From positions 310,001 through 374,000 of the forward strand of contig CAVPQY010000002.1 in NCBI GenBank assembly GCA_963707695.1: a stretch of DNA of 64,000 nt, written 5' to 3'. The DNA is from JAOPZW01 sp963707695. Lineage in GTDB: Bacteria > Actinomycetota > Thermoleophilia > Solirubrobacterales > Solirubrobacteraceae. A program made the position numbers and the translations under genes. Positions 8,370 to 16,304 of the stretch are shown one piece after another. Each line of letters starts with the position of its first letter. Position 1 is the stretch's first letter. The notes below the pieces were generated by a model that saw only the letters and a list, made by a program, of their open reading frames with translations, was not told the DNA's origin and did not search any database.

Positions 8370-8758
8370 AGCCCTCGCCCCCGCAGGCTGCCGATGCCGA
8401 GCGAGGCCGACCCGCTCAGCGGCACGTCGACCGTCGGGTCGTCGTCGTCGGCGGCCTCCTCGGCCTCCTCGCCGTGCGCGACGATGTCGCCCTCCTGGAA
8501 GAGGATGCCCCGCGCGATCTGGCGCCACTCCGGCTTCTGGCGCAGGAGGAACTCGAGGTCCATGCTGAAGTGCTTGAACTCCTCGCCGACCGCGTTGGCC
8601 ATGACCGCCCGCGCGGCCGCGTTGGACTCGACGGCGAGGCGCTGCTCGTACCAGCCGATCGCCTCCGCCTCCTCGGTCAGGGACGCGCAGAGGCGGGCGA
8701 AGGTGCGCGTCTCGGGCGGCAGCTCGTCGGGTGGCTCGTGGTACTGGTCGAATCCCAT
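8366..8758 (-). CDS. Encapsulated ferritin-like protein (EncFtn) with targeting peptide
   Basis: 130 residues. The start DQYHEPPDELPPET and helix TEEAEAIGWYEQR match EncFtn, which oxidises Fe(II) at a dimer interface inside encapsulin. Glu29 and Glu32 and the later Glu60-x-x-His63 fit the ferroxidase ligands, with Trp36 next to them. After helix 2 comes an acidic linker (EEAEEAADDDD, about 97-107) and a C-terminal SLGIGSLRGRGL, which fits encapsulin cargo-loading peptides (LxxGSLR type). ATG 8758 was chosen since the family N-terminus begins there. It is the first gene of a two-gene operon with the shell protein. No flavin-linked ferric reductase is seen next to it. Confidence 0.92.
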   Translation of the reverse strand: MGFDQYHEPPDELPPETRTFARLCASLTEEAEAIGWYEQRLAVESNAAARAVMANAVGEEFKHFSMDLEFLLRQKPEWRQIARGILFQEGDIVAHGEEAEEAADDDDPTVDVPLSGSASLGIGSLRGRGL

Positions 8759-8946
8759 GGGGCACGGTCTACCAGCGCGCGGGCGCGCGCACACGGCCGG
8801 ACCGCGCCGGACGCCGGGGGCGGGGTGGAGTGAGCGGGTTCAGGGGCTGGGCTAGGACCGCCGGCGGAGCACGGTGGCTCGCTCGACCTGTCGCGCCTCG
8901 CGTGAGAGGTTGCGCGCGAGCGGCGGTGGGCGAGCGAGGAGGGGCC

Positions 8947-9399
8947 ATGGCGGGGACGGTGTTCCAGGGACCGGGCGAGGGAGGGACGGTCGGCCACCCC
9001 CTCGGCGGGGACGTCGCCTTCAAGGTGCGGGGCGAGCGCTCGGACGGCCGCCTCACGGCCTTCGAGACCGTGGTGGCCCCCGGGCTCGGGCCGCCGCTGC
9101 ACACGCACGCTGCCGAGGACGAGACGCTGTACGTCCTCGAGGGCGAGGTGCGCTTCAGGCTCGGCGAGGAGCTGCGCACGGGGGGCGTCGGGACGTTCGC
9201 GTTCGTCCCCCGCGGCACGCGGCACACGTTCCGGAACGTCGGGACGGCGCCGGCACGGGTGCTCATCCACTTCGCCCCGTCGGGCATGGAACGCTTCTTC
9301 GACGCCTTCGGGGCGCTCTCCGCACCCGAGCCCGCCGACTTCGCGCGCCTGGGCGCCCGGGCGGGGATGGACGTCGTGGGACCGCCGCTGGGCCCCTGA
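8947..9399 (+). CDS. Single-domain cupin protein
   Basis: 150 residues with the cupin motifs PPLHTHAAEDETLYVLEGEV (about 45-64; metal ligands His-x-His and Glu) and a second motif around PRGTRHTFRN (His ligand). Small cupins bind a metal and act as dioxygenases, isomerases or sensors; nothing here identifies the substrate. ATG 8947 follows GAGGAGGGGCC at good distance; the frame is open further upstream but lacks similarity. It is divergent from the encapsulin operon, with about 190 bases between the two starts. Confidence 0.8.
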   Translation: MAGTVFQGPGEGGTVGHPLGGDVAFKVRGERSDGRLTAFETVVAPGLGPPLHTHAAEDETLYVLEGEVRFRLGEELRTGGVGTFAFVPRGTRHTFRNVGTAPARVLIHFAPSGMERFFDAFGALSAPEPADFARLGARAGMDVVGPPLGP

Positions 9400-9459
9400 G
9401 GCCGCGGTCGTCCGTTGACCTGGCGCATCCGACAGATTCCCCGCGCCGGAGGCACGCCA

Positions 9460-9465
9460 TAGGCT
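9460..9465 (+). promoter_or_regulatory. Minus-10 box TAGGCT upstream of the LuxR gene
   Basis: TAGGCT 40 bases before ATG 9506; the leader contains a perfect AGGAGG at 9497-9502. Confidence 0.35.
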
Positions 9466-9505
9466 GGGCCCGCCCGGACTGCCTTCCGACCACCAGGAGG
9501 GTCGA

Positions 9506-10357
9506 ATGCCGACCACCGCCACCAGCGAAGGACTCGTGGTTCGCCGCCCGCCGCCGGACGGCCCCGACCGCGACGCGGCCGCCGCGGCGGTCCGACGCGC
9601 CGAGGGCCTGTGGCTCTTCGCCGGCGACTGGACGACCGCGGCGCGCCTCAACGGCCGCGGGCGCTACGAGGACGCCCTGGCCGCCGCCGAGCGCGCCGCC
9701 GAGCAGGCGGCCGAGCACCCGCACGAGCTGGGCTTCTCGACCTGGGTGCTGCCGGAGCTCATCGAGGCCGCGGTGCGGAGCGGGAGGCCCGAGCGCGCCG
9801 CCGAGCCCCTCCGGCGGCTCACCGCGATCGCCCGCGCCGGCGGCACCGACTGGGCGCTGGGGACCGAGGCGTACGCCCGCGCGCTGCTGCGCGAGGGGGA
9901 GACCGCCGACCGGCTCCACCGCGAGGCGATCGAGCGGCTGGGCCGCACCACCGTCCGCGTCGCGCTGGCGCGGGCGCATCTGCTCTACGGCGAGTGGCTG
10001 CGCCGCGAGCGGCGGCGCACGGACGCGCGCGAGCACCTCCGCGCCGCGGCGCCGATGTTCGCGGAGCTCGGCATGCACGAGTTCGCGGAGCGCGCCCGCC
10101 GCGAGCTCGGGGCCACGGGCGAGACGGCGCGCCGTCGCGCCGCGGAGACCCTCGACGACCTCACCGCGCAGGAGGCGCGAATCGCGCGCCTGGCCGGCGA
10201 CGGGCACACGAACCCCGAGATCGGCGAGCGGCTCTTCCTCAGCCCCCGCACCGTCGAGTGGCACCTGCGCAACGTGTTCGCGAAGCTCGGCGTCAGCTCC
10301 CGCCGGGAGCTGCGGCGGGCGCTCCCGGACGTCCCCCGGGCGGTCGCGCCCTCCTGA
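9506..10357 (+). CDS. LuxR-family regulator lacking the ATPase domain
   Basis: 283 residues. The C-terminus (about 215-280) is a LuxR/FixJ helix-turn-helix: LTAQEARIARLAGDGHTNPE then IGERLFLSPRTVEWHLRNVFAKLGVSSR. The middle (about 50-210) is helical and looks like the end of the TPR region of LAL/MalT-type regulators (GRYEDALAAAERAAEQ, HELGFSTWVLPELIEAAVRSG, FAELGMHEFAERARREL). The 500-600 residues with AAA ATPase and early TPRs that come first in that family are missing, replaced by about 45 unrelated residues. AGGAGG upstream supports the start. It is either a compact relative or a deletion remnant under its own promoter. Confidence 0.8.
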   Translation: MPTTATSEGLVVRRPPPDGPDRDAAAAAVRRAEGLWLFAGDWTTAARLNGRGRYEDALAAAERAAEQAAEHPHELGFSTWVLPELIEAAVRSGRPERAAEPLRRLTAIARAGGTDWALGTEAYARALLREGETADRLHREAIERLGRTTVRVALARAHLLYGEWLRRERRRTDAREHLRAAAPMFAELGMHEFAERARRELGATGETARRRAAETLDDLTAQEARIARLAGDGHTNPEIGERLFLSPRTVEWHLRNVFAKLGVSSRRELRRALPDVPRAVAPS

Positions 10358-10552
10358 GCGGCACCGGACCAGGGCTTCCCCCGGGCGCGACGCGTCGCCG
10401 CAGGCGCGACCGTGAGCCGACCGGCTGCCGGACGCGCGGGCAAAGGTCTTCACCGACGCCGGCCACGGCAGGCTCGACCAGGGTCTTCCACGGGCGCGAC
10501 GGGCCGCCGGACCCGCGAGCGTCGTCGCGGTCACCGAACGACGGAGGTCAGC

Positions 10553-11224
10553 ATGAGCAGCCCCCAGGCGGGCGGCGCGGGCGCCACCGAGGTCTCCGCC
10601 GCGGGGACGGCGGACATGAAGCTCGAGGTCGTGGTCGTCCCCGTGTCCGACGTCGACCGCGCCAAGCGGTTCTACGAGACGCTGGGCTGGCGGCTGGACG
10701 CCGACTTCCCCGTCGGCGACGACTTCCGTGTCGTGCAGCTGACGCCGCCCGGCTCGGACTGCGCGATCATCTTCGGGGACGGGATCACCTCGGCTGCGCC
10801 GGGCTCGATCGAGGGCCTGCAGCTCGTCGCCTCCGACATCGAGGCGGCGCGCGCGGAGCTGGTCGGTCGCGGCGTCGACGTGAGCGAGGTGTTCCACGAC
10901 GCGGGCGGGGTCTTCCACCACGCCGGGACCGAGGGGCGGGTGCCCGGACCGGCCCCGGACCGCGGCAGCTACGGCTCATGGGTGTCGTTCAGCGATCCGG
11001 ACGGCAACGGCTGGCTGATCCAGGAGGTCACCACCCGCCTTCCGGGACGGGTCGCGGAGCAGACGACCTACGAGTCCGCGGACGATCTGGCCGATGCCCT
11101 GCGGCGCGCCGCGGCGGCGCACGGCGAGCACGAGGCGCGCACCGGCCAGGCCGACGAGAGCTGGCCCGCCCGGTACGCCGAGTACATGGTGCGCGAGCGG
11201 GCCGGGCAGGACGTGCCCACATGA
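10553..11224 (+). CDS. VOC/glyoxalase-family protein
   Basis: 223 residues. Residues about 22-165 form a vicinal-oxygen-chelate domain: LEVVVVPVSDVDRAKRFYETLGWRL at the start, GLQLVASDIEAARAEL in the middle and SFSDPDGNGWLIQEV at the end (Glu metal ligand). The tail (about 170-223) is helical (DDLADALRRAAAAHGEHE, WPARYAEYM). Such proteins are metal-dependent dioxygenases, isomerases or resistance proteins; substrate unknown. GGAGG lies just before ATG 10553. Its stop overlaps the next start by ATGA, coupling it to the flavoprotein reductase. Confidence 0.85.
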   Translation: MSSPQAGGAGATEVSAAGTADMKLEVVVVPVSDVDRAKRFYETLGWRLDADFPVGDDFRVVQLTPPGSDCAIIFGDGITSAAPGSIEGLQLVASDIEAARAELVGRGVDVSEVFHDAGGVFHHAGTEGRVPGPAPDRGSYGSWVSFSDPDGNGWLIQEVTTRLPGRVAEQTTYESADDLADALRRAAAAHGEHEARTGQADESWPARYAEYMVRERAGQDVPT

Positions 11225-12597
11225 GCAGCGACTACGACGTCATCGTCGTCGGCGGTGGCTCGCCTGGGGAGCACTGCGCCGGCGCGCTGGCCGAGGGCGG
11301 CCTGCGCGTCGCGCTCGTCGAGCGCGAGCTCGTCGGGGGCGAGTGCTCCTACTGGGCGTGCATCCCGTCCAAGACGCTGCTGCGACCCGGCGAGGCGGCG
11401 CAGGCCGCGCGCGACGCGGCGGCGACCGCGAAGGTCGACGTCGAGGCGGCGCTCGCCTGGCGGGACTTCATGGTGTCGAACTACTCCGACGCCGGCCAGG
11501 AGCGCTGGCTGGCGAACGCGGGGATCGAGCTCCTGCGCGGCACGGGCCGGCTCGCCGGGGTGGGCGTCGTGGACGTCGACGGCCGGCGCCACACCGCCGA
11601 GCACGTCGTCATGGCGAACGGCGCCGATCCGGTCGTGCCGCCCATCCCCGGGCTGCGCGAGCTCGAAGGTCTCTGGACGAACCGCGAGGTCACCGGCATG
11701 AAGGCCGTGCCGCGCCGCCTGCTCATCCTGGGTGGCGGCCCCGTCGGCGTCGAGATGGCGCAGGCCGTGCATCGGCTGGGCGGCGAGGTCGTGCTCGTCG
11801 AGGGCGCCGAGCACGTGCTCGCGCACGAGCCCGCCCCGCTGGGCGAGGCGCTCGGCGAGGTCCTGCGCCGCGACGGCATCGAGCTCGTCGTGGGCGCGCA
11901 CGTGACCGGCGCGCGTCGCGACGGCGACGACTACGTGCTCGAGCTCGGCGACGACCGCGAGCTGCGCGGCGAGCGGCTCCTCGTCGCGACCGGCCGGCGA
12001 CCGCGCGTCGACGGCATCGGCCTGGAGACGGTCGGCATCGAGCCCGACGCGGCCGGGATCCCGGTCGACGCGCACCTGCGCGCGGGCGAGCGCCTGTGGG
12101 CGATCGGGGACGTCAACGGCCTGTGGCCGTTGACCCACGTCGGCAAGTACGAGGGCGACGTCGTCGCCGCGAACCTCCTCGGCGAGCCGCGCCCCGCCGA
12201 CTACGAGGCGGTGCCGCGGGTCGTCTTCACCGACCCCCAGGCCGCGGCGGTCGGCGCGGGCGAGGACCGCGTCAGCGCCACCGTCCCGCTCTCCGAGCTT
12301 CCGAAGATGGAGACGTACACGCGCGCCTACGCGGAGTCCAACGGCTTCCTGACCCTCGTCAGCGACGGTCGCCGCCTGACCGGCGCCTACGCGCTCGGTC
12401 CCGAGGCCGGGGAGTGGCTCCAGCAGGCCACCCTGGCCGTCCGCGCCCGCGTGCCGCTCGACGTGCTGAGCGACACGATCCAGCCGTTCCCCACCTTCTC
12501 GGAGATCTACGTCGCCGCGCTCAAGGCGCTCCGCGGTGCGGTCGCGAGCGCGCGCGACGTGGCCCAGCCCGAGCGCGTGGCCGGCACGGGCACGTAG
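11221..12597 (+). CDS. FAD-dependent pyridine nucleotide-disulfide oxidoreductase (group I)
   Basis: 458 residues in the order FAD-binding (VIVVGGGSPGEHCAG, 7-21), redox motif GGECSYWACIPSK with Cys42 and Cys47, NAD(P)-binding LLILGGGPVGVEMAQ, second FAD motif LWAIGDVNG, and C-terminal dimerisation domain. The layout is that of lipoamide dehydrogenase and mercuric reductase. The C-terminal active-site His-Pro-Thr is not present; this place reads IQPFPTFSE, with Phe for His. It therefore probably reduces something other than lipoamide, perhaps a redoxin or small disulfide, or a quinone. ATGA coupling joins it to the VOC gene. A close paralogue with the same change is at 29092. Confidence 0.88.
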   Translation: MSSDYDVIVVGGGSPGEHCAGALAEGGLRVALVERELVGGECSYWACIPSKTLLRPGEAAQAARDAAATAKVDVEAALAWRDFMVSNYSDAGQERWLANAGIELLRGTGRLAGVGVVDVDGRRHTAEHVVMANGADPVVPPIPGLRELEGLWTNREVTGMKAVPRRLLILGGGPVGVEMAQAVHRLGGEVVLVEGAEHVLAHEPAPLGEALGEVLRRDGIELVVGAHVTGARRDGDDYVLELGDDRELRGERLLVATGRRPRVDGIGLETVGIEPDAAGIPVDAHLRAGERLWAIGDVNGLWPLTHVGKYEGDVVAANLLGEPRPADYEAVPRVVFTDPQAAAVGAGEDRVSATVPLSELPKMETYTRAYAESNGFLTLVSDGRRLTGAYALGPEAGEWLQQATLAVRARVPLDVLSDTIQPFPTFSEIYVAALKALRGAVASARDVAQPERVAGTGT

Positions 12598-12646
12598 CCG
12601 CGCGCACGTCCCGGCACGTCGTCCGCGGTGCCGCCACGCGGCTGCG

Positions 12647-13279
12647 TCAGCTCCGGCCGGTCGTCAGCCCGAGGAACTCGTCCCGCGTCCGCGGATCGTC
12701 GCGGACGGCGCCGAGCATCGTGGACGTGACGGTCCTCGCGCCGGCCTTCTGCACCCCGCGCATCGACATGCACCGGTGCTCGGCCTCGAGCACCACGCCG
12801 ACGCCCGCGGGACGGAGCCGCTCCTGCAGGCAGATCGCGATCTGCCTCGTGAGCCGCTCCTGGAGCTGCAGCCCATGGGCGAAGAGGTCGACGACCCGCG
12901 CCAGCTTGGACAAGCCGAGCAGGCGGTCGGCCGGCAGGTACGCGACGTGGGCGACGCCCTCGAACGGCAGGACGTGGTGCAGGCACAGCGACCGGAACGG
13001 GATGTCCCGCACGACGACGAGCTCGTCGTAGCCCTCGTCGTTCGGGAACGTCGTGAGGGTGAACGGCTCGGCCGTCAGAAGCTCGACGTACGTGTCCGCC
13101 ATCCGTCGCGGCGTCTCCTGCAGCCCGTCGTCGGTGAGGTCGGCGCCGAGGGCGGCGAGGAGCCCGCGTGCCGCGTGCTCGACGGCGGCGCGGTCGATCG
13201 GCGCGCGCGGCTGCGCGCGGCCGTGCGCCGGGTCGCGAGGGCCGGCGTGCCCGTTGAGGTGGCTGGGGGCGGGGCTCAT
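12647..13279 (-). CDS. folE: GTP cyclohydrolase I
   Basis: 210 residues. FolE converts GTP to 7,8-dihydroneopterin triphosphate, the first step of tetrahydrofolate synthesis, as a homodecamer. The zinc site is visible: SLCLHHVLPFEG (Cys99, His102) and EHRCMSMRG (Cys170). GLQETPRRMADTYVELL, LPADRLLGLSKLARVVDLFA and LQERLTRQIA are also standard. The family motif is usually CEHH; here it is CLHH. A poorly conserved 30-residue N-terminus precedes the domain. It follows the anti-sigma gene by 12 bases, so it may be read from the sigma operon. No other folate gene is nearby, which suggests a second, possibly stress-regulated, copy. Confidence 0.95.
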   Translation of the reverse strand: MSPAPSHLNGHAGPRDPAHGRAQPRAPIDRAAVEHAARGLLAALGADLTDDGLQETPRRMADTYVELLTAEPFTLTTFPNDEGYDELVVVRDIPFRSLCLHHVLPFEGVAHVAYLPADRLLGLSKLARVVDLFAHGLQLQERLTRQIAICLQERLRPAGVGVVLEAEHRCMSMRGVQKAGARTVTSTMLGAVRDDPRTRDEFLGLTTGRS

Positions 13280-13291
13280 GGTCGCGCCGGG

Positions 13292-13555
13292 TCAGCGCCC
13301 GTGGCCGGCCGGGTCGTCCCCGCCGTCCGCGCGGAGGAGGGCCCGCAGGCTGTCGCGGTCCTCCGCGCAGGCCGAGCAGCCCTCCAGGTGCGCGCGCAGG
13401 CCGGGGACGACGGCGTCCGCGTCGGCGCCGGCGACCTCGGCCTCGACGTAGCGGTCGAGCTCCTCGAAGCACGCCTCGCAGCTGACCTCCGGTCGGGCGG
13501 GGCCGAGGGCCCGCGCCAGCAGGCGGCCGGCGTCGTCCGTCGGCGTGGCGCTCAT
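13292..13555 (-). CDS. Zinc-finger anti-sigma factor
   Basis: 87 residues. The end carries the zf-HC2/ZAS pattern LRAHLEGCSACAED (His-x3-Cys-x2-Cys, about 55-68), with an earlier Cys-x2-Cys at SCEACFEELDRYVEAEV. ZAS proteins bind the matching ECF sigma factor and release it upon a signal, often redox change at the zinc. There is no membrane segment, so it acts in the cytoplasm. ATG 13555 overlaps the sigma stop (ATGA), which gives the usual sigma/anti-sigma coupling. Confidence 0.85.
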   Translation of the reverse strand: MSATPTDDAGRLLARALGPARPEVSCEACFEELDRYVEAEVAGADADAVVPGLRAHLEGCSACAEDRDSLRALLRADGGDDPAGHGR

Positions 13556-14226
13556 CCGGCCGTCCTCCCGTCGTGTCCGTCGCGATCCAGGCCGCGGGCC
13601 GCCATGGCCGCGCGGAGCTTGCGGCGCGCGTCGTGCAGCGTCTTGTACAGCGCGCCGCGGGTGCTGCTCAGGCGGTCGGCCAGCACGTCGATGGGCACCT
13701 CGTTGAGGGTGAGGGCGACCAGCACCTCGCGCTGGTGGGGCGTCAGCTCGTCCCGGATGGCGTCCTGGAGCGCGCGGAGCAGGTCGCCCGTCTCGGCGTC
13801 GGCGTGCGGGTCCGAGCGGCGATCCGCGAGCACGGCCCAGCCCTCGGCCTCCAGCGGGATCTCGCGTCCCTGCCAGGCGCGCCTGCGGATCTTGGCGGCC
13901 GCCTCGTAGAGCACGAACTTGTAGGCCCAGGTCGTGAACCGGCTGTCCCCGCGGAAGTCGCCGAGCTTCGCGAGGATGGCCAGCAGCGCGTCGTCCGCGC
14001 TCTGCTGGGCGAGGTCCTCGTGATCACCGCCGCGCAGCTGCGGGAACGAGGCCCGCCGCCGGCCGACCTCGAAGCGCGCCGCGCGGACGAGCAGGGCGTG
14101 GAGGTCGGCGATCGCGGCGTCGCGCTCGCGTCCGTCGGTGCCCAGGCGCGCGATCCACGCCCGGGACTCCTGCTGCGCGGGACCCGCGGGGCCCGCTGAC
14201 CCGCCCGGGACCATCTCGCGGGTCAC
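13552..14226 (-). CDS. ECF-type RNA polymerase sigma factor
   Basis: About 224 residues. Region 2 reads DDALLAILAKLGDFRGDSRFTTWAYKFVLYEAAAKIRRR and region 4 reads LTPHQREVLVALTLNEVPIDVLADRL followed by GALYKTLHDARRKLRAAM. It directs RNA polymerase to a dedicated promoter set. GTG 14226 is chosen as first good start; ATG 14214 is equally possible. It shares an ATGA junction with the zinc-finger anti-sigma, with folE just behind, so redox or stress control of folE is conceivable. Region 4 with its STRGALY helix differs from the other three sigma factors of the window. Confidence 0.88.
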   Translation of the reverse strand: MTREMVPGGSAGPAGPAQQESRAWIARLGTDGRERDAAIADLHALLVRAARFEVGRRRASFPQLRGGDHEDLAQQSADDALLAILAKLGDFRGDSRFTTWAYKFVLYEAAAKIRRRAWQGREIPLEAEGWAVLADRRSDPHADAETGDLLRALQDAIRDELTPHQREVLVALTLNEVPIDVLADRLSSTRGALYKTLHDARRKLRAAMAARGLDRDGHDGRTAG

Positions 14227-14276
14227 GCTACCCGACGGGCGGGCGTGCGGTGGACGTCCGCCGCCGGTCGCGGCGA

Positions 14277-14510
14277 TCACCACGGCGCGCCGCCCTCCTC
14301 GTCGAGGGGCGCCAGGATTCGCGCGGCGAGCTCCGGCGGGCATCCGCGGTCCAGCAGCTCCAGCACGGCGTGCACGTCGCAGCGCGCGTCGGAGGCGAGG
14401 CGCTCGGCGAGCCGGCCGCCCACGCCGCTCTCGCGCAGGCGCGACCGGCGCCAGGCGACGACCTCCGGGCGGGGCGCCTGCCGTTCGGGCTGTCGTCTGA
14501 GTCGTGGCAC
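14277..14510 (-). CDS. Small conserved hypothetical protein
   Basis: 77 residues, basic at the start (MPRLRRQPERQAPRPEV), then helical: VVAWRRSRLRESGVGGRLAERLA, CDVHAVLELLDRGCPPELAARILAPLDEE. I recall similar short proteins from actinobacteria, but no function. Codon use is strongly GC-ending, as in real genes. GTG 14510 is the start. A CGTAAG element lies 31 bases upstream on the minus strand, the same place as before GH15 and the antiporter, which hints at shared regulation. It ends 50 bases before the sigma gene and could be co-transcribed with it. Confidence 0.6.
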   Translation of the reverse strand: MPRLRRQPERQAPRPEVVAWRRSRLRESGVGGRLAERLASDARCDVHAVLELLDRGCPPELAARILAPLDEEGGAPW

Positions 14511-14540
14511 GCATCGTCTGCGTCGACCAGTGGGACGGGT

Positions 14541-14584
14541 CTTACGTCATCGCGTGGGGCCGATCGCGACCGGCGACGCGTAAG
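14541..14584. promoter_or_regulatory. Inverted CTTACG/CGTAAG pair between divergent genes
   Basis: CTTACG at 14541-14546 and CGTAAG at 14579-14584 form an inverted pair between the small hypothetical gene and the DoxX gene. Similar perfect pairs occur at 19503-19521 and 32351-32387. Confidence 0.4.
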
Positions 14585-14662
14585 GAGCCCGGCCGTCCCG
14601 ACGCGAAGAGGGGACGAGACCGCCCACTGAGCGGGTGGTCCTGACGACAGAGGAGACCATCG

Positions 14663-15133
14663 ATGGCCACCACGGCATCCCGCCCGCCGACGTCCCCAGG
14701 CGCCCTGCGCACCCCGGCCACGACCGGTGGGCCGGGCACCGCCCGCGCCGACTGGGGCGATCCGCGCTATCAGGCCTTCGCGCTCATGCGCCTGGCCTTC
14801 ACCGTCGCGCCGATCGCCTTCGGCGCCGACAAGTTCGCGAACGTCCTCGTGCACTGGCCCGACTACCTCGCGCCCTGGGTCGACGACCTCGTGCCCGGGA
14901 CCGGCCAGGAGCTCATGTACGTCGTCGGCGTCGTCGAGATCCTCGCCGGCGTCCTCGTCGCGCTCAAGCCGCGCTACGGCGCCTACGTCGTCGCCGGGTG
15001 GCTGGCGGGGATCATCCTCAACCTCGTGACGGCGTCCGGCTTCTACGACATCGCCCTGCGCGACCTCGGCCTGCTGCTCGGCGCGCTCGCCCTCGGTCGC
15101 CTCGCAGCGGTCTACGACCCGCCGGGCCGCTGA
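14663..15133 (+). CDS. DoxX-like membrane protein
   Basis: 156 residues: a 40-residue soluble start rich in Pro/Thr, then four hydrophobic helices (about 40-62, 78-98, 102-125, 128-150). LMRLAFTVAPIAFGADKFAN, MYVVGVVEILAGVLVALKPRYGAYVVAGWLAGII and LRDLGLLLGALALGRLA fit the DoxX family of small integral membrane proteins, often linked to oxidative stress or thiol oxidation partners. AGAGGAGA precedes the ATG. It is divergent from the small hypothetical gene, with the CTTACG/CGTAAG pair between them, and convergent with the nitronate monooxygenase. Confidence 0.85.
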   Translation: MATTASRPPTSPGALRTPATTGGPGTARADWGDPRYQAFALMRLAFTVAPIAFGADKFANVLVHWPDYLAPWVDDLVPGTGQELMYVVGVVEILAGVLVALKPRYGAYVVAGWLAGIILNLVTASGFYDIALRDLGLLLGALALGRLAAVYDPPGR

Positions 15134-15143
15134 CCCGGCGGTC

Positions 15144-16106
15144 TCAGTCGAGGCGCGACGCGACCAGGCGCAGGTGACGCTCGGCGTCGCGCCCGAGCCG
15201 CTCGACCAGCTCGCCGGCCCCCAGGAGCTCGCGGACGGCGCCGACGCCCTGTCCGGCGTCCACGACCGGCTCGCCGGCGACCGCAGCCGCGAGCTCCTCC
15301 GGCCCGTCCGCGGCCGCCGCGCGCAGCGCGTCCTCGCGACCGTGCCAGCGATCGGTGAAGCCCGAGCGCAGCGCCCGGCCGGGGTATTCCGGCGGCCAGG
15401 GGATGCCCATCGCGACGTCGTAGACCCGCGTGCGCACCGTGTCGCGCTCCGACGCCGCCAGCACCCGCTCCTTGGCGGCGGGCGACCCGAGCGCCTCCGG
15501 GGTGGCCATGAACCGCGTGCCCAGCCACGCGCCGGCCGCGCCGGCCGCCAGCACCGCCGCGATGCCGGCGCCGCTGACGATGCCGCCCGCCGCGAGCACG
15601 GGCACGCGGTGGCGCCCCGCGACCTCCAGCAGCAGCTGCAGCAGCGGCAGCGTCCCGATCCCTCCGGCATGGCCTCCGGCCTCCGTGCCCTGCGCGACGA
15701 TCGCGTCCACGCCGGCGGCGATCGCGCGCTCAGCGGACGGCACGTCCGAGACCTGGGCCACCACGCGGGCGCCGGCGGCGTGCGCCTGCTCCGTCCACCC
15801 CGCCGGATCGCCGAAGGACAGCGACACCACGGCCGGCCGCTCCGCCAGCGAGGCGCCGAGCAGCTCCGGGCGCCGTTCGAGCATCCACACCATCAGGCCG
15901 ATCCCGAACCGGCCCTGGGGACGGGCCAGCGCCGCCTGCTCGGCGATCCACGCCGTCCGCGGAGCGTTGCTCGTCACGCCGATCAGGCCCAGCCCGCCCG
16001 CGGCCGACACCGCGCCGGCCAGCCTGCCGCCCGACCACCCGCCCATCGGCGCGAGCACGATCGGGTGACGCAGGCCCCACTCGCGCGTCAGGACGGTGCC
16101 GATCAC
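15144..16106 (-). CDS. Nitronate monooxygenase / 2-nitropropane dioxygenase family FMN enzyme
   Basis: 320 residues, an FMN TIM barrel. It begins with HPIVLAPMGGWSGGRLAGAVSAAGGLGLIG, and further marks are IVAQGTEAGGHAGG (residues about 132-145, with the active-site His region) and PVLAAGGIVSGAGIAAVLAAGAAGAWLGTRFMAT for phosphate binding. The family oxidises alkyl nitronates and detoxifies propionate-3-nitronate, or acts on related substrates. GTG 16106 is preferred over GTG 16115 since a TACGGT box ends 7 bases before it, as in the other leaderless genes. It is single, convergent with DoxX and divergent from the bactofilin-like gene. Confidence 0.88.
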   Translation of the reverse strand: MIGTVLTREWGLRHPIVLAPMGGWSGGRLAGAVSAAGGLGLIGVTSNAPRTAWIAEQAALARPQGRFGIGLMVWMLERRPELLGASLAERPAVVSLSFGDPAGWTEQAHAAGARVVAQVSDVPSAERAIAAGVDAIVAQGTEAGGHAGGIGTLPLLQLLLEVAGRHRVPVLAAGGIVSGAGIAAVLAAGAAGAWLGTRFMATPEALGSPAAKERVLAASERDTVRTRVYDVAMGIPWPPEYPGRALRSGFTDRWHGREDALRAAAADGPEELAAAVAGEPVVDAGQGVGAVRELLGAGELVERLGRDAERHLRLVASRLD

Positions 16107-16113
16107 GCCGGAC

Positions 16114-16119
16114 ACCGTA
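16114..16119 (-). promoter_or_regulatory. Leaderless minus-10 box of the nitronate monooxygenase gene
   Basis: TACGGT on the minus strand, 7 bases before GTG 16106. Confidence 0.4.
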
Positions 16120-16304
16120 CGGCCGATGGCGCGCCGGTCCTAGCCGGCGAAGGTGAACGGTACGCGGTCGGCGAGCCCGGGCTGACGCCCGCTCGGACCC
16201 GGCCTGGGCGTCGACGGCCGGCGTCGGAGCGGGGACGCGCCGCCCTTGCCGCGGGACCGACGGGATGGGAGGCTGGGCCCACCCCCGCGCTCGAGGAGCG
16301 TCCG

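Noticed and set aside
9415..9465. TTGACC (9415) as minus-35 partner of TAGGCT (9460)
   Set aside because: The distance is 39 bases, far too long for a sigma-70 promoter.
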